36,950 nt of DNA from Thiohalocapsa halophila (GTDB lineage: Bacteria; Pseudomonadota; Gammaproteobacteria; Chromatiales; Chromatiaceae): contig NZ_NRRV01000057.1 of assembly GCF_016583825.1 (NCBI RefSeq), positions 1 to 36,950 of the forward strand. Direction: 5' to 3'. The notes under the pieces were generated by a model. That model was not told the origin of the DNA and made no database searches. It saw only the letters and a list, made by a program, of their open reading frames with translations. The translations under genes and the position numbers were made by a program. Positions 15,000 to 22,877 of the stretch are shown in pieces. Positions within the stretch are counted from its first letter, which is position 1; each line of letters starts with the position of its first letter.

Positions 15000-15920
15000 C
15001 TAGAATCCTGCCACCAGATTGACGCTGGTGAAGGTGTCGGTGCTGTCGATGCCGGGTGGTGTGAAGCTGTTGTTGAGCACGGTGTAGCTCAGGCTCAGCG
15101 CCAGGTTGTCGGTCATGGACACCTGCAGCGACGTGATGGACTCGGTGAAGGTGTTGTCGGACCCGGCCATGACCGAGAGGTCCTGCCGGAAACTGGTGTT
15201 GTCGGTGAGGCGCAGGCCGTAATTGAAGGCCCCGCGCGCCACGGGCTCGTCCGAGTCGGGCGTGTCGTCCGTGAACCGCGTCATGCGATAACCGCCGCCC
15301 AGCTGCAGCGTCAGGGTCTGGCGCTCGGTGTCTATCAGCGCATGGCCCAGGCCGATGGTGGCGGAGTAACGCGACTCGATGTTCGAGAACGGGTCGCGGT
15401 CATAGCCCAGAAAGCCGAACGCGAAGGTGCGCCGGGTGAAGAAATACTCCGGCTTGTAGCCGGCGGCGTAGCGCTCGGTGGTGGTCTCGCCCTCGGAGTC
15501 GGCGAAGCGCGCCTCGGCCCCCAGGAAGTGCCGCCACGGAAAGGCCGTGTAGCTGATGAGCAGGTTGGCGTTCACGTTGTTGCTGTCGCTGTTGCCGCTG
15601 GAGGCGGCATAGCCGAGCTGCGCCTCGCCGGCCCAGGCGGGCGGTGCGTCCGGCCTCGGCAAGTCACGCAGCGTGAAGAGCTTCTTAGCCGATTCATTGC
15701 CGCTCACATCGGCGCCGACGGACTCCCCGCCGGAGACCTGTGGTGGCGGTGGGGGTGCTTCCTGGGCTAGGCCGGCCGCCGGGATGCCCAGCAAGCCCGC
15801 GAGCAGCGCCGCCAGCATCCGCGGCGCCGGCGCACGGTCGCCGCGGCGCGCAGGTGCAGCGGGCCTTGGAGGCGTCCCTGGGCGGCTTGGTCGGCGGCAT
15901 ATCGTCTGTTTGTCTTGCAT
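15000..15920 (-). CDS. DUF481 outer-membrane beta-barrel protein (YdiY-like)
   Basis: The 306-residue protein matches the DUF481 family, salt-induced outer-membrane proteins of the YdiY type. It has a hydrophobic leader (MLAALLAGLLGIPAAGLAQ at 35-53, with an Arg-rich n-region before it), a Pro/Asp-rich linker, then alternating strands from WAGEAQLGYAASSGNSDSNN (about 95) to the C-terminal Phe (VNLVAGF) typical of outer-membrane barrels. The frame begins with ATG 15920, backed by GGGAG about 10 bases upstream; the ATG at 15818 is a shorter alternative that starts at the hydrophobic core. Role: outer-membrane structure, specific function unknown. Two hairpins close the transcript. Confidence 0.83.
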   Translation of the reverse strand: MQDKQTICRRPSRPGTPPRPAAPARRGDRAPAPRMLAALLAGLLGIPAAGLAQEAPPPPPQVSGGESVGADVSGNESAKKLFTLRDLPRPDAPPAWAGEAQLGYAASSGNSDSNNVNANLLISYTAFPWRHFLGAEARFADSEGETTTERYAAGYKPEYFFTRRTFAFGFLGYDRDPFSNIESRYSATIGLGHALIDTERQTLTLQLGGGYRMTRFTDDTPDSDEPVARGAFNYGLRLTDNTSFRQDLSVMAGSDNTFTESITSLQVSMTDNLALSLSYTVLNNSFTPPGIDSTDTFTSVNLVAGF

Positions 15921-16123
15921 TGCGCTGCGTCTCCCGGTGTCGTGCCGCGCCCGTCTGCGGCGGCTGGTACGCAGCGCACTCTAAGCCGTCAAGGTCCGAC
16001 ACCGGCGGCGTGGTTGTTGTCTGGGCGAGAGCTTTTGTTGCGCTGTGGAAACCCCGGCTCGTGGCGCGCCGCGGCGCTGCGGGTGCTGCTGCGCGTGCGC
16101 CCCACGCAGCGAGCAGGAGCAGG

Positions 16124-16276
16124 TCAGATATCGAGAAACCAATCAGTCTTTGGCACCTCCCGACCCGGAAACCGCGTTTGCAGCGCCCCGCGCATGGCCT
16201 CGGCATCCCCGATGGAGTCCACCAGGGAGAAGTTCCATTTGGCCTGGAAGTTGGCGAGGCCGTGGGGAAAGCGCAT
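16124..16276 (-). CDS. Small hypothetical protein or fragment (50 aa)
   Basis: I do not recognise the protein. It reads MRFPHGLANFQAKWNF and ends in REVPKTDWFLDI, soluble and acidic to neutral. A GAGGCGG sequence precedes the ATG at a workable distance. A 66-bp repeat carrying a promoter-like sequence (16326-16391) lies 49 bp upstream, in the same arrangement as the repeat before the 17052-17387 gene. Residues QTRFPG are encoded by a 17-bp sequence that also occurs in the hairpin at 14933-14949. It could be the end of a longer decayed gene. Confidence 0.4.
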   Translation of the reverse strand: MRFPHGLANFQAKWNFSLVDSIGDAEAMRGALQTRFPGREVPKTDWFLDI

Positions 16277-16325
16277 GGTGCCGCCTCGTTCGGGCGATGA
16301 GCCCGTCGCGTTGCGCCGGCAGCGC

Positions 16326-16391
16326 GCGGGCCGATGAGGTTCAGCCGGAATAGGGCATGGACCGCAGTGCGACAACGCGCGCTCGCGACCG
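16326..16391. repeat. 66-bp direct repeat, copy 1, with promoter-like boxes
   Basis: This copy matches 17406-17471 with no gaps, exactly 1080 bp away. The right 41 bases (16351-16391) are almost identical, with an exact run TAGGGCATGGACCGCAGTGC and beyond. The left 25 bases diverge more. On the minus strand it contains TTGTCG, 17 bases, TATTCC. Confidence 0.8.
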
Positions 16392-16495
16392 CTGCCACGG
16401 GCGGAGCGGTCGCTTTCCACTGGGCCAAGCAGCGGCTGCTGCGCACGACGACACGGCGCCTTGGGGGCAGCAGCGCCGAGAGCCAAGGGAGCCCC

Positions 16496-16542
16496 CTCCT
16501 CGACCCTCGGCCCTCCGTAAGCCTAGTTCTCGGGTCGAGGAG
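16496..16542 (-). terminator. Long-loop hairpin spanning the end of the nucleotidyltransferase gene
   Basis: CTCCTCGACCC (16496-16506) and GGGTCGAGGAG (16532-16542) are a perfect 11-bp inverted repeat around a 25-base loop. The gene's TAG stop (16523-16525) lies in the loop. It has no T-run and could be a terminator or a processing site. Confidence 0.35.
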
Positions 16543-17065
16543 CCCCGAAGTCCCGATCGATACGCGCCACGACGATCTCGCGGATCTCATCCGCCATCGC
16601 GGTTACCGCGAGACGTTCGAGCAACGTTACCTTGCTGACCAGACCCGCGGCGACCACCGCCCTGGTGAAGCTCAGGTCTTTCGGGCGGCCGGCGTAGTAC
16701 TTAGAAATCAGCAGGTCATGGACATCCAGGCAGAGGCCGCGTATGCCGCGGGTGTTCTCGTTGCAGATGGGCACCAACCGCGCCTTCCAGCCCTCGGGCA
16801 GCTTGGCCGTGGTCTCTTCGACGCCGTCGGCGTAGTAGCCGAAGGTTTCGTGAAACGGGGAGCCCTCGCCGATCACGCCGTCGATGAGGTTCCAACGCTC
16901 GGGGTGTCGCGTCGGGATCAGGTCGGCCTCCATGGATTTCAGCGCGTCGGCCGGAGCACGGGGATGGGTCGCGAGGATGGACTGGCTGCCGATGACGATC
17001 AGCGTCTCTTCTTCGGCGATTGCCCCCGCGGCGCGCAGCAGGTGCTCCAGCTCATCTCGACGCAC
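16523..17065 (-). CDS. DUF6036-type nucleotidyltransferase, likely toxin-antitoxin partner
   Basis: The 180-residue protein has the minimal nucleotidyltransferase look: LIVIGSQSILATHP (the GS motif, about 20-33), an acidic strand SMEADLIPTR around 41-50, and DVHDLLISKYYAGRPKD, in which a Lys follows an Asp-Leu-Leu helix as in AbiEii/DUF6036-like proteins. Such proteins often act with a small partner in toxin-antitoxin or abortive infection systems. The GTG start at 17065 is chosen because AAGGAGG lies about 8 bases upstream; it overlaps the end of the partner gene by 14 bp. The module is bracketed by the 66-bp repeats. A solitary house-keeping role cannot be excluded. Confidence 0.75.
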   Translation of the reverse strand: MRRDELEHLLRAAGAIAEEETLIVIGSQSILATHPRAPADALKSMEADLIPTRHPERWNLIDGVIGEGSPFHETFGYYADGVEETTAKLPEGWKARLVPICNENTRGIRGLCLDVHDLLISKYYAGRPKDLSFTRAVVAAGLVSKVTLLERLAVTAMADEIREIVVARIDRDFGAPRPEN

Positions 17066-17387
17066 CCGGGGCCTCCTTGATGAGCTGCCAGCGCTCCCGT
17101 GGCGACAGCGCGCCGGCAAAGGGTGAGCAGGAGCGGAGCCGGATCGCATGCTCGGAGGACTCTGTCAGGATGGCGACGACATCGTCCACCGGACCATCGA
17201 GAATCGCCTGCCACTCGACGAGCCAGGTCGGCGGTACGTCGTCCCCGCGGATCGCGGCCCAACGATGCAGGTTCGACTTGGCGTGGTCGATGAGCCCCGG
17301 GTCGTCGGCGAGGCGCTCGGCGATGCGCCGGTGCCGGGCCAGTATGCGGTCTTCGATGATGCGTTGCGCGTTGGCTGCCGAGGTCAT
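17052..17387 (-). CDS. Small helical partner of the nucleotidyltransferase (putative antitoxin)
   Basis: The 111-residue protein is mostly helical and soluble: MTSAANAQRIIEDRILARHR at the start, then RIAERLADDPGLIDHAKSNLHRW, a VEWQAIL helix, and LRSCSPFAGALSPRERW near the end. Proteins of this pattern (HPxLIxxARxNLxRW ... SPFAGxLxPxxRW) are commonly found upstream of nucleotidyltransferase or Fic/PIN-like toxins. A promoter-like sequence in the upstream repeat (17427-17455) would start a transcript about 30 bases before the ATG at 17387. The next gene overlaps its last codons. The antitoxin role is inference. Confidence 0.65.
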   Translation of the reverse strand: MTSAANAQRIIEDRILARHRRIAERLADDPGLIDHAKSNLHRWAAIRGDDVPPTWLVEWQAILDGPVDDVVAILTESSEHAIRLRSCSPFAGALSPRERWQLIKEAPGASR

Positions 17388-17405
17388 GGCAGAGAGATCC
17401 GGCTT

Positions 17406-17471
17406 GCGGGCCGATGCTGTGAAGCCAGCATAGGGCATGGACCGCAGTGCGACAACGCGTGCTCACGACCG
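17406..17471. repeat. 66-bp direct repeat, copy 2, with promoter-like boxes
   Basis: This is the partner of 16326-16391 at a constant offset of 1080 bp. It ends 18 bp before the start of the 17052-17387 gene. Together the copies bracket the two-gene nucleotidyltransferase module. Confidence 0.8.
17427..17455 (-). promoter_or_regulatory. Sigma70-like promoter within repeat copy 2
   Basis: On the minus strand TTGTCG (17455-17450) is followed after 17 bases by TATGCT (17432-17427). Copy 1 has TTGTCG, 17 bases, TATTCC. Both boxes match the consensus only partly, but the spacing is ideal and the orientation fits both downstream genes. Confidence 0.4.
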
Positions 17472-17492
17472 CAACCTCCGCTGGGGGCCGCG

Positions 17493-20276
17493 CTAGCCCG
17501 AGTCTGCCAGCAGCCGCTGCAGCGCGCCGGCCGCGGCGTCCGCGCCCGGGCCGGCGTCGATCGCGTCGAGCAGGTCGCGCAGGCGCCGCGCGAAGTCGGC
17601 ACACTCCGGGAAGGCATCGCCGAGCTCTGTGCACCACTCGCGCAGGCTGGCCCAGTCGTGCTGCTCGGCGAGCTCGCGGGCGGCGTCGAGCTCCATGGGC
17701 GGCGGTCGCAGCGGTGGCTCGACGGTCGGGTCCAGTGACCCTTGCCCGGGTGCAGCCGCCTCGTCCGGTGCCGGCGATGTGCCCGCGGCTTCGGCGTCCG
17801 CCCACCGCCAGGTGAGCCCGAGGCATAGGCCGAGCGCCGCGGACAACGGCCCCTGCTCGATGGGCTTGAGCAGGAAGGCCTGGAATCCGAGCTCGACCGC
17901 GTCCCCGGGTGCCGGCAGCGGCGAGGCGGAGGCGGCGATGGCCGGCAGGTCCGGGCGGCCGAGTGCCGCGCGCAGTTGCCAGACGGCGGCGTAGCCGCAG
18001 GTGCCCGGCATGCGCAGGTCCGCGATCACCAGATCCGGCGGGTGGCGGCGTGCGGTCGCCAGCGCTGTCCCGGCGCTCTCGGCCGTGTCGACGGCGAAGC
18101 CCAGCCCGCGCAACTGCCCGGACATCAGCAGCCGATTGACCCCGCTGTCGTCGATGACCAGGACGCGCCGCCGGGGGCCGGCATAGCCGACGATGGGCGC
18201 CTGCTCCGCGGCGGGCGCGTCGCCATCCGATATCGCCGCCACCCCCTGCACCGGCAGCCGGAAGCCGAAGCGGCTGCCCTGCCCAGGCGCGCTGTCCAGC
18301 GTCAGCGCACCGCCGAGCATCTCCGCCAGCTCGCGGCAGATGGCCAGGCCCAGGCCGCTGCCGGAGGTCGTGTGGTGGGCCTGCTCGAAGGGCGCGAACA
18401 GGCGCTCGCGGTCGGCGGGGGCGATGCCGCGGCCGGTGTCCGTTACCGTGAACAACAGGACCCGGGTGTCCGTGTCGGTGGCCAACGGTGCAGTGGGGTC
18501 GAGCGCGGCGCTGAAGACCACGCGACCGGCATCGGTGTACTTGACGGCGTTGTCCAGCAGATTCTGCAGCACCTGGCGCACGCGGCGGCCATCGGTGCGC
18601 ACCCGCTCCGGCAGGTCCGCGGCGATCTGCGCCTCGAAGCCCAGGCCCTTGGCCTCGGCCTGGCGGTCGGCGACGGCGGCGAGGTCCGCCAGCAGCGCTC
18701 GCAGCGCGACCTCGATGGGCACGGGGCGCAGGCGGTCGTGCTCGATACGGGCGATGTCGAGCAGGTCATCGATCAGGCGCAGCAGGTGGCGCCCGCCGCG
18801 CTGGATGAGGCCGCAGTGCGCCTGCGCCTCGGCGTCGAGCCGCGGCGAGCGCCGCAGCAGGTCCGCGCCGCCCAGCACCGCGTTCAGCGGCGTGCGCAGG
18901 TCATGGCTCATGCTGGCGAGGAACCGGGTCTTGGCACGGTTGGCAGCCTCGGCGCGGTCGCGCTGCACGGCCAGCTCGCGGGTGCGCGCATCCACCAGCT
19001 CGTGCAGCCTGGCCTCGTTGCGCTCGAGCGCCGCCTGGGCACGCTCGGCGCGCCGGCGCAGTGTGTTGACGCGGTCGGCCTGGGCGACGGAGAGCAGCAG
19101 CAGCATAAAGAGCAGTCCGCCGTAAGGCAGCACCCACACCGACGGCAGCGCGGGCAGCAGACCGAAGTTCAGCGGCATCAGCAACAGGTAGGGCAGCAGC
19201 ATCGGGAACCAGCTCGCCAAGTACCAGCCCGCCGCCCGCGGCTGCCGCCGCAACGCCAGCATCCCGCTGACCATCATGACCGGGGCGGCGCTCGCACCGA
19301 GCGTGGAGTTCAGCGTATAGCCCGTCAGCGGGAGCCAAGCGGTCACCAGCGGCAGGCTCGCGGCCAGCAGCACCAGTGCGTAGTGCACCCAAACCCAGCG
19401 CGGCGCCTGTTGGCGCAGCTGCAGGAAGGCCACCGGGAACAGATAGATGCCGATCAGCGCGACCGCGGCGCCGCCGGCGATCCCGCACAGCCATGTCGGC
19501 CACAGCGGCCAGGGCAGGGTCCGCAGGAGCCCTTCCCGCTCCGCTGCCCAGATGATCACGCCGGCGATGACCCAGCAGAGCCACAGGTAGGCGGGGTCGC
19601 GCAGCTGGATCAGCAGCAGCAGGTTGTAGGCCAGCATGAACAGCAGCGCGCCGAAGAACAGCGCCAGCCAGGCATAGGCGGCGCGGTCCGCCTCGGCGAG
19701 CCGCAGGCGGTCGGTCAGCCGCAGGTCGAGCCGGCGCCCAGTGTTGCCGGTGACACGTAGGTAGACCGTCGCGGCGGCCTCGGCGGTCAACGGCAGCTCG
19801 AAGAGGAACCAGCGGTGCGAGCGGTCCCGCTGCGCCGGATCGGCAAAGCGCCCGTCGCGGCGCTGCGCGATCACTTGGCCGCGCTCGTCCAAGGCCCAGT
19901 AGGCGACCTGCGCGATGCGCGCGTCCGCGAGCACGAGCAGCAAGGCCAGCGCCTGATCGGTGGCGTTGCGCACGGCGAAGCGCGCCCAGACGGCATCACT
20001 GTCGGTGCCGAGATTGGGGATGCCGGGCGGCGCCGGCTTGAAGTCACCGGCGGTCTGCGGTGCGAGCACGTCGGCCAGGGCGAGGTCGCGCGTCGGGTCG
20101 CGCAGCAGCGCCATGTGCTCCACCTGGAGCGGCAGGTCGCCGGCACCGGTGATGACGACCTCCGGCGGGGAGGCGGCCGGCGCCGCCCGGGCCACGGCGG
20201 CCAGGATGACCAGCATCAGCAGCAGCAGGCGGCGCAGGCGGGCAGGCCAGACGCTCGGCATCGGCTCAGTCGGCAT
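17493..20276 (-). CDS. 7TM (DISM) hybrid sensor histidine kinase with receiver domain
   Basis: The 927-residue protein has a signal-like start (MLVILAAVARAAP), a periplasmic 7TMR-DISMED2-type domain (about 45-195), seven membrane helices (about 200-400), a short coiled coil, HisKA with His458 (SMSHDLRTP) and HATPase with N576, DTGRGIA at 613-619 and GSGLGLAI at 639-646. A receiver domain follows at about 704-815 with the acidic pair D709/D710, phosphoacceptor D753 (IADLRMPG) and K804. The C-terminal 100 residues are helical and could be a degenerate Hpt-like domain, though no HxxKG phospho-His motif is visible. Such sensors respond to extracellular carbohydrate-like or unknown ligands. No cognate regulator is adjacent; the nearest is the REC-AraC protein at 33039-34079. 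The pseudogene at 30242-30926 preserves related pieces. Confidence 0.93.
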   Translation of the reverse strand: MPTEPMPSVWPARLRRLLLLMLVILAAVARAAPAASPPEVVITGAGDLPLQVEHMALLRDPTRDLALADVLAPQTAGDFKPAPPGIPNLGTDSDAVWARFAVRNATDQALALLLVLADARIAQVAYWALDERGQVIAQRRDGRFADPAQRDRSHRWFLFELPLTAEAAATVYLRVTGNTGRRLDLRLTDRLRLAEADRAAYAWLALFFGALLFMLAYNLLLLIQLRDPAYLWLCWVIAGVIIWAAEREGLLRTLPWPLWPTWLCGIAGGAAVALIGIYLFPVAFLQLRQQAPRWVWVHYALVLLAASLPLVTAWLPLTGYTLNSTLGASAAPVMMVSGMLALRRQPRAAGWYLASWFPMLLPYLLLMPLNFGLLPALPSVWVLPYGGLLFMLLLLSVAQADRVNTLRRRAERAQAALERNEARLHELVDARTRELAVQRDRAEAANRAKTRFLASMSHDLRTPLNAVLGGADLLRRSPRLDAEAQAHCGLIQRGGRHLLRLIDDLLDIARIEHDRLRPVPIEVALRALLADLAAVADRQAEAKGLGFEAQIAADLPERVRTDGRRVRQVLQNLLDNAVKYTDAGRVVFSAALDPTAPLATDTDTRVLLFTVTDTGRGIAPADRERLFAPFEQAHHTTSGSGLGLAICRELAEMLGGALTLDSAPGQGSRFGFRLPVQGVAAISDGDAPAAEQAPIVGYAGPRRRVLVIDDSGVNRLLMSGQLRGLGFAVDTAESAGTALATARRHPPDLVIADLRMPGTCGYAAVWQLRAALGRPDLPAIAASASPLPAPGDAVELGFQAFLLKPIEQGPLSAALGLCLGLTWRWADAEAAGTSPAPDEAAAPGQGSLDPTVEPPLRPPPMELDAARELAEQHDWASLREWCTELGDAFPECADFARRLRDLLDAIDAGPGADAAAGALQRLLADSG

Positions 20277-20649
20277 CGTCCGCGGTGGCGCCGGGATGTC
20301 CTTGCAGGCCTGCCCCTGGTACGTCCAGCGGCGATGGGTCGGGCGAGCGGTCGGCAGGCATGGTCACATATCAAGGACGGCGCGACCCGCAAGGATGACC
20401 CTAAGCCGCCGCCGGCGAGCGCCCGCACCGCTGGGGCTCGGGCCACCACAGTTAGGCGTCATGCCCGGGGGCGGCGCCGCCGGCGAGTCGGGCCGGCCAA
20501 GCGGGCGACGCCCTATGGCGACCTGGCCGATGGAGATAAGCGCCCCCGATATGCCCGATACGGAAACGGCATCTGATGGACGGCCGTTGCAATCCACGCC
20601 CGGGCGGATGCCCGCCCGTCGGACGACGAGCGAGCGGTTCGGTATGGAT
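20277..20649. other. 373-bp non-coding gap
   Basis: No gene is supported. It holds the upstream region of the histidine kinase gene and a stem-loop at 20601-20618 past the end of the small membrane protein gene. Confidence 0.55.
20601..20618 (-). terminator. Stem-loop downstream of the 64-aa membrane protein
   Basis: CGGGCGG and CCGCCCG form a perfect 7-bp stem around a 4-base loop, 32 bp past the stop of the minus-strand gene at 20650. There is no T-run. Confidence 0.35.
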
Positions 20650-20844
20650 TTAGGCAGCGGCGGCCTCGGGGGTCTGCGCCTTCTTTCGCAGCAGCGTCTC
20701 GATGCCCCAGTAGGCGCCGGCGCCGAGCAGGGCGCCGCCGGCCAGCGACATGCTGACCGGGTGCGCCAGGACGAACGCCTTGGCGGCGGTGCCGACCGCG
20801 GCCAGGGAGCCGGGTGTGGCGGTTGTCAGGCCTTGGGTTGCCAT
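20650..20844 (-). CDS. Small glycine-rich single-pass membrane protein (64 aa)
   Basis: Function unknown. MATQGLTTATPGSLAAV is followed by one transmembrane segment with small residues (SMSLAGGALLGAGAYWGIE, about 31-49; GxxxG-like spacing that favours helix packing) and a basic tail, LLRKKAQ. GAGG lies about 10 bases upstream of the ATG at 20844. It is divergent from another 64-residue membrane protein at 21115-21309 across a 270-bp gap. Small proteins of this type are found beside metal-ATPase or membrane-organelle clusters in some bacteria; that link is only a hypothesis here. Confidence 0.6.
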   Translation of the reverse strand: MATQGLTTATPGSLAAVGTAAKAFVLAHPVSMSLAGGALLGAGAYWGIETLLRKKAQTPEAAAA

Positions 20845-21114
20845 CGTCTTGTGTCCTCACGGATTGAAGGGGACCGGCTTTGCGGTGCTCGATTCCCAGC
20901 GCGCGCCCATGCTGCTGCCGGTCGTCGATCATCAGGGCGCGTGCACCGGCGCTAGGGTGCCCATCCCTGCGCACGCGGGGCAAGCCTTGTGGGGTGTCTT
21001 GGATGCGCCGCGCTTGGCAACGGCAACGGATACTTTGCGAAACAACACCGCGACGGGGCAGGTTCGCGGATCATCCGGTTTGGGCATCCGTGGAACTGGA
21101 AACTTGGGCCTGTC
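20845..21114. promoter_or_regulatory. Divergent intergenic region between two small membrane protein genes
   Basis: This 270-bp stretch separates two oppositely oriented 64-codon genes and should hold both promoters. I found no confident boxes or palindromes by eye. Confidence 0.35.
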
Positions 21115-21309
21115 ATGTCCGCCACCCGCCACATCTCTGCCGCGTCGTTGCAGATCATCGCCGTCGGTGCCGCCACCGGTGCCCTGGCCGGTGCGGGCGC
21201 CGTGGCGATCTACGCCCTCCTGGGCGGCAAGGCGCTCGCGGCCGCGCCGATGGCGGCACCGGCACGGTGGATCAGCCAGGCGCGCGAGCTCTCCGGATCA
21301 GCGCCGTGA
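21115..21309 (+). CDS. Second small glycine-rich membrane protein (64 aa)
   Basis: Function unknown. MSATRHISAASLQ leads into a transmembrane segment of small residues (IIAVGAATGALAGAGAVAIY, about 14-33), then LLGGKALAAAPMAAPARW and a polar end. It has the same length and general plan as the divergent protein at 20650-20844, but no clear sequence identity. The ribosome binding site is weak (TTGGGCC). Coding is plausible but unproven. Confidence 0.45.
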   Translation: MSATRHISAASLQIIAVGAATGALAGAGAVAIYALLGGKALAAAPMAAPARWISQARELSGSAP

Positions 21310-21425
21310 ACGCATCCGACAAGCCCACCCGCGACGGCCCCCAGTCGGCGGCTTGCGATGGCCAGGCCGCCGTGCCCGTACTGCCGGGCTCGATGTCGTC
21401 ACCATAGGGATACTTGGCCCGCTTC

Positions 21426-22877
21426 ATGCCCCACCCGCCCGCCGCTTGCAGCGGCAACCGCGCCGGCGGCACCCTGCCCCGGCGACGCCGCCCCCGGATT
21501 CGGGGCCTGTTGTGCCCTCTCCATTGGGTGCTCGTGGCGCTGGCCTGGACCGGCATCGCCGTTGCCGCGCCCGCGCCGGACGCCCGGCTGCCGGTGCTGT
21601 CGGTCGCCACCGACGGGCTGACGCCGGCGGAGATCGGCGCCCGGCTCGGGGCGGTGGCGAAGGCCGCGTTCCCGGACCTGGAGGCGCGCTGGGACACCGC
21701 CCTGGCGTCGCTGCTGGAGCCGGCACAGCTGCCGGCGCTGATGGCGGATGTGGTGGCGCCGCTGCGTGCGGAGGGCGTCGACGCGGCGACCCGCGCCGAA
21801 GTAACCGGCTTTGCCGGCGCCCTCGACCTGGTGGGCCGCACCCGCCTCGGCGATGGGCACCTGTCCCTGGACGAGCTCTGGCTGGTGCAGTTCCTGCCCG
21901 ATCTGGTGCCGCTGGCGGCGGGCTCGGCCCTGGCCCTGCACGGGCGCGGCCCGGGGGATGCGCCGGTGCTGCTGGGGCGCAACCTGGACCTGCCGGCGTC
22001 CGCGGCGCTGCGTAGACTACAGGCCATCACCCGCTGGCAGGGGGCGCGGCGCACGCTCGTGAGCGCCGGGCTTGCCGGCTATCTGGGGGTGCTGAACGGC
22101 TTCAACGAGCATGGCCTGTACGCGGCGCTGCTCGCCGGTCCGAAGCGTCCCGCGGTGCGTGCCGCGGACGCTGGCGAGCGCGCCATCGGCTTTGCCGTGC
22201 GTACGGCGCTGGCCAGCCGGGACAGCGCCGTGGGCGCCGCGGGGATGCTGCGGCGGGAGGCATTCGTCGGCAGCCACAGCGTGCTGCTGGGGGACGCCGG
22301 CGAGGCGCTGGTGCTGGAGCTGCCGGCCGGGAAACCGGCGGTGCTGCGCCGCGATGACAGCGCGACGCGCCCGGAGATGCCCTGGGGGCAGCCGGGCCGG
22401 CTCGCGGTAGTCAACTGCCTGGTGGCCGCGGACAGCGGCGGGGGCTGTGCCGACCTCGGCGACCGCTTCCGCTGGCAGCGCCTGCGTCGGTTGGCTGGTG
22501 GCGGTGGGCAGGCGAGGCAGGCAGGCACCGAGGTGATGCTGCCCGGGGACCTCGGGCAGAACCTGCTCGATCGCCTCCCCCGCGGCTATGGCGTCTTCAA
22601 TGCCGCCACCGTCCAGTCGGTGATCTTCGAGCCCGCGAGCGGCGATCTGCTGCTCTATGCCGCGCACCCCGACCAGGCGCATCCAGCCGAGCCGCTGATG
22701 CAGCGCTACGTGGGACTGGCGCGGACCGTGGGCAGGAGCAGCGGGCACCCGGGCGGCTGGGTCTGGGTGCTGGCGGCGCTGCTGCTCGCCGGCGCCGCCG
22801 CCGCGCTCTGGCGCTTCTATCCGGCCCGCTCCACCAAGCGCCCGTCGGAGACGGCCAGCACCCGGTCGGCGACGTAA
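21426..22877 (+). CDS. C45/AAT-like Ntn hydrolase, membrane-tethered, Ser at nucleophile position
   Basis: The roughly 483-residue protein resembles the acyl-CoA:isopenicillin acyltransferase (C45) branch of Ntn hydrolases, which cleave or form amide bonds after autoproteolysis at Gly-Cys. The block GSALALHG...VLLGRNLDL (about 166-188) aligns with the family's GCTS...GxNxD signature, but the expected Cys is Ser167. GVLNGFNEHGLYAALLAG follows at about 221-238, as in relatives. A basic n-region and hydrophobic leader (GLLCPLHWVLVALAWTGIAV, about 27-46) imply export, and a C-terminal membrane helix (about 444-463) would anchor it, so it likely acts in the periplasm. The ATG at 21426 is used; a TTG at 21414 is possible. 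Its last 61 bases overlap the convergent ABC exporter gene. Confidence 0.78.
   Translation: MPHPPAACSGNRAGGTLPRRRRPRIRGLLCPLHWVLVALAWTGIAVAAPAPDARLPVLSVATDGLTPAEIGARLGAVAKAAFPDLEARWDTALASLLEPAQLPALMADVVAPLRAEGVDAATRAEVTGFAGALDLVGRTRLGDGHLSLDELWLVQFLPDLVPLAAGSALALHGRGPGDAPVLLGRNLDLPASAALRRLQAITRWQGARRTLVSAGLAGYLGVLNGFNEHGLYAALLAGPKRPAVRAADAGERAIGFAVRTALASRDSAVGAAGMLRREAFVGSHSVLLGDAGEALVLELPAGKPAVLRRDDSATRPEMPWGQPGRLAVVNCLVAADSGGGCADLGDRFRWQRLRRLAGGGGQARQAGTEVMLPGDLGQNLLDRLPRGYGVFNAATVQSVIFEPASGDLLLYAAHPDQAHPAEPLMQRYVGLARTVGRSSGHPGGWVWVLAALLLAGAAAALWRFYPARSTKRPSETASTRSAT

Noticed and set aside
17976..19760. Plus-strand frame of 594 codons opposite the histidine kinase
   Set aside because: Gln/Arg/Ala-rich antisense shadow with no domain.
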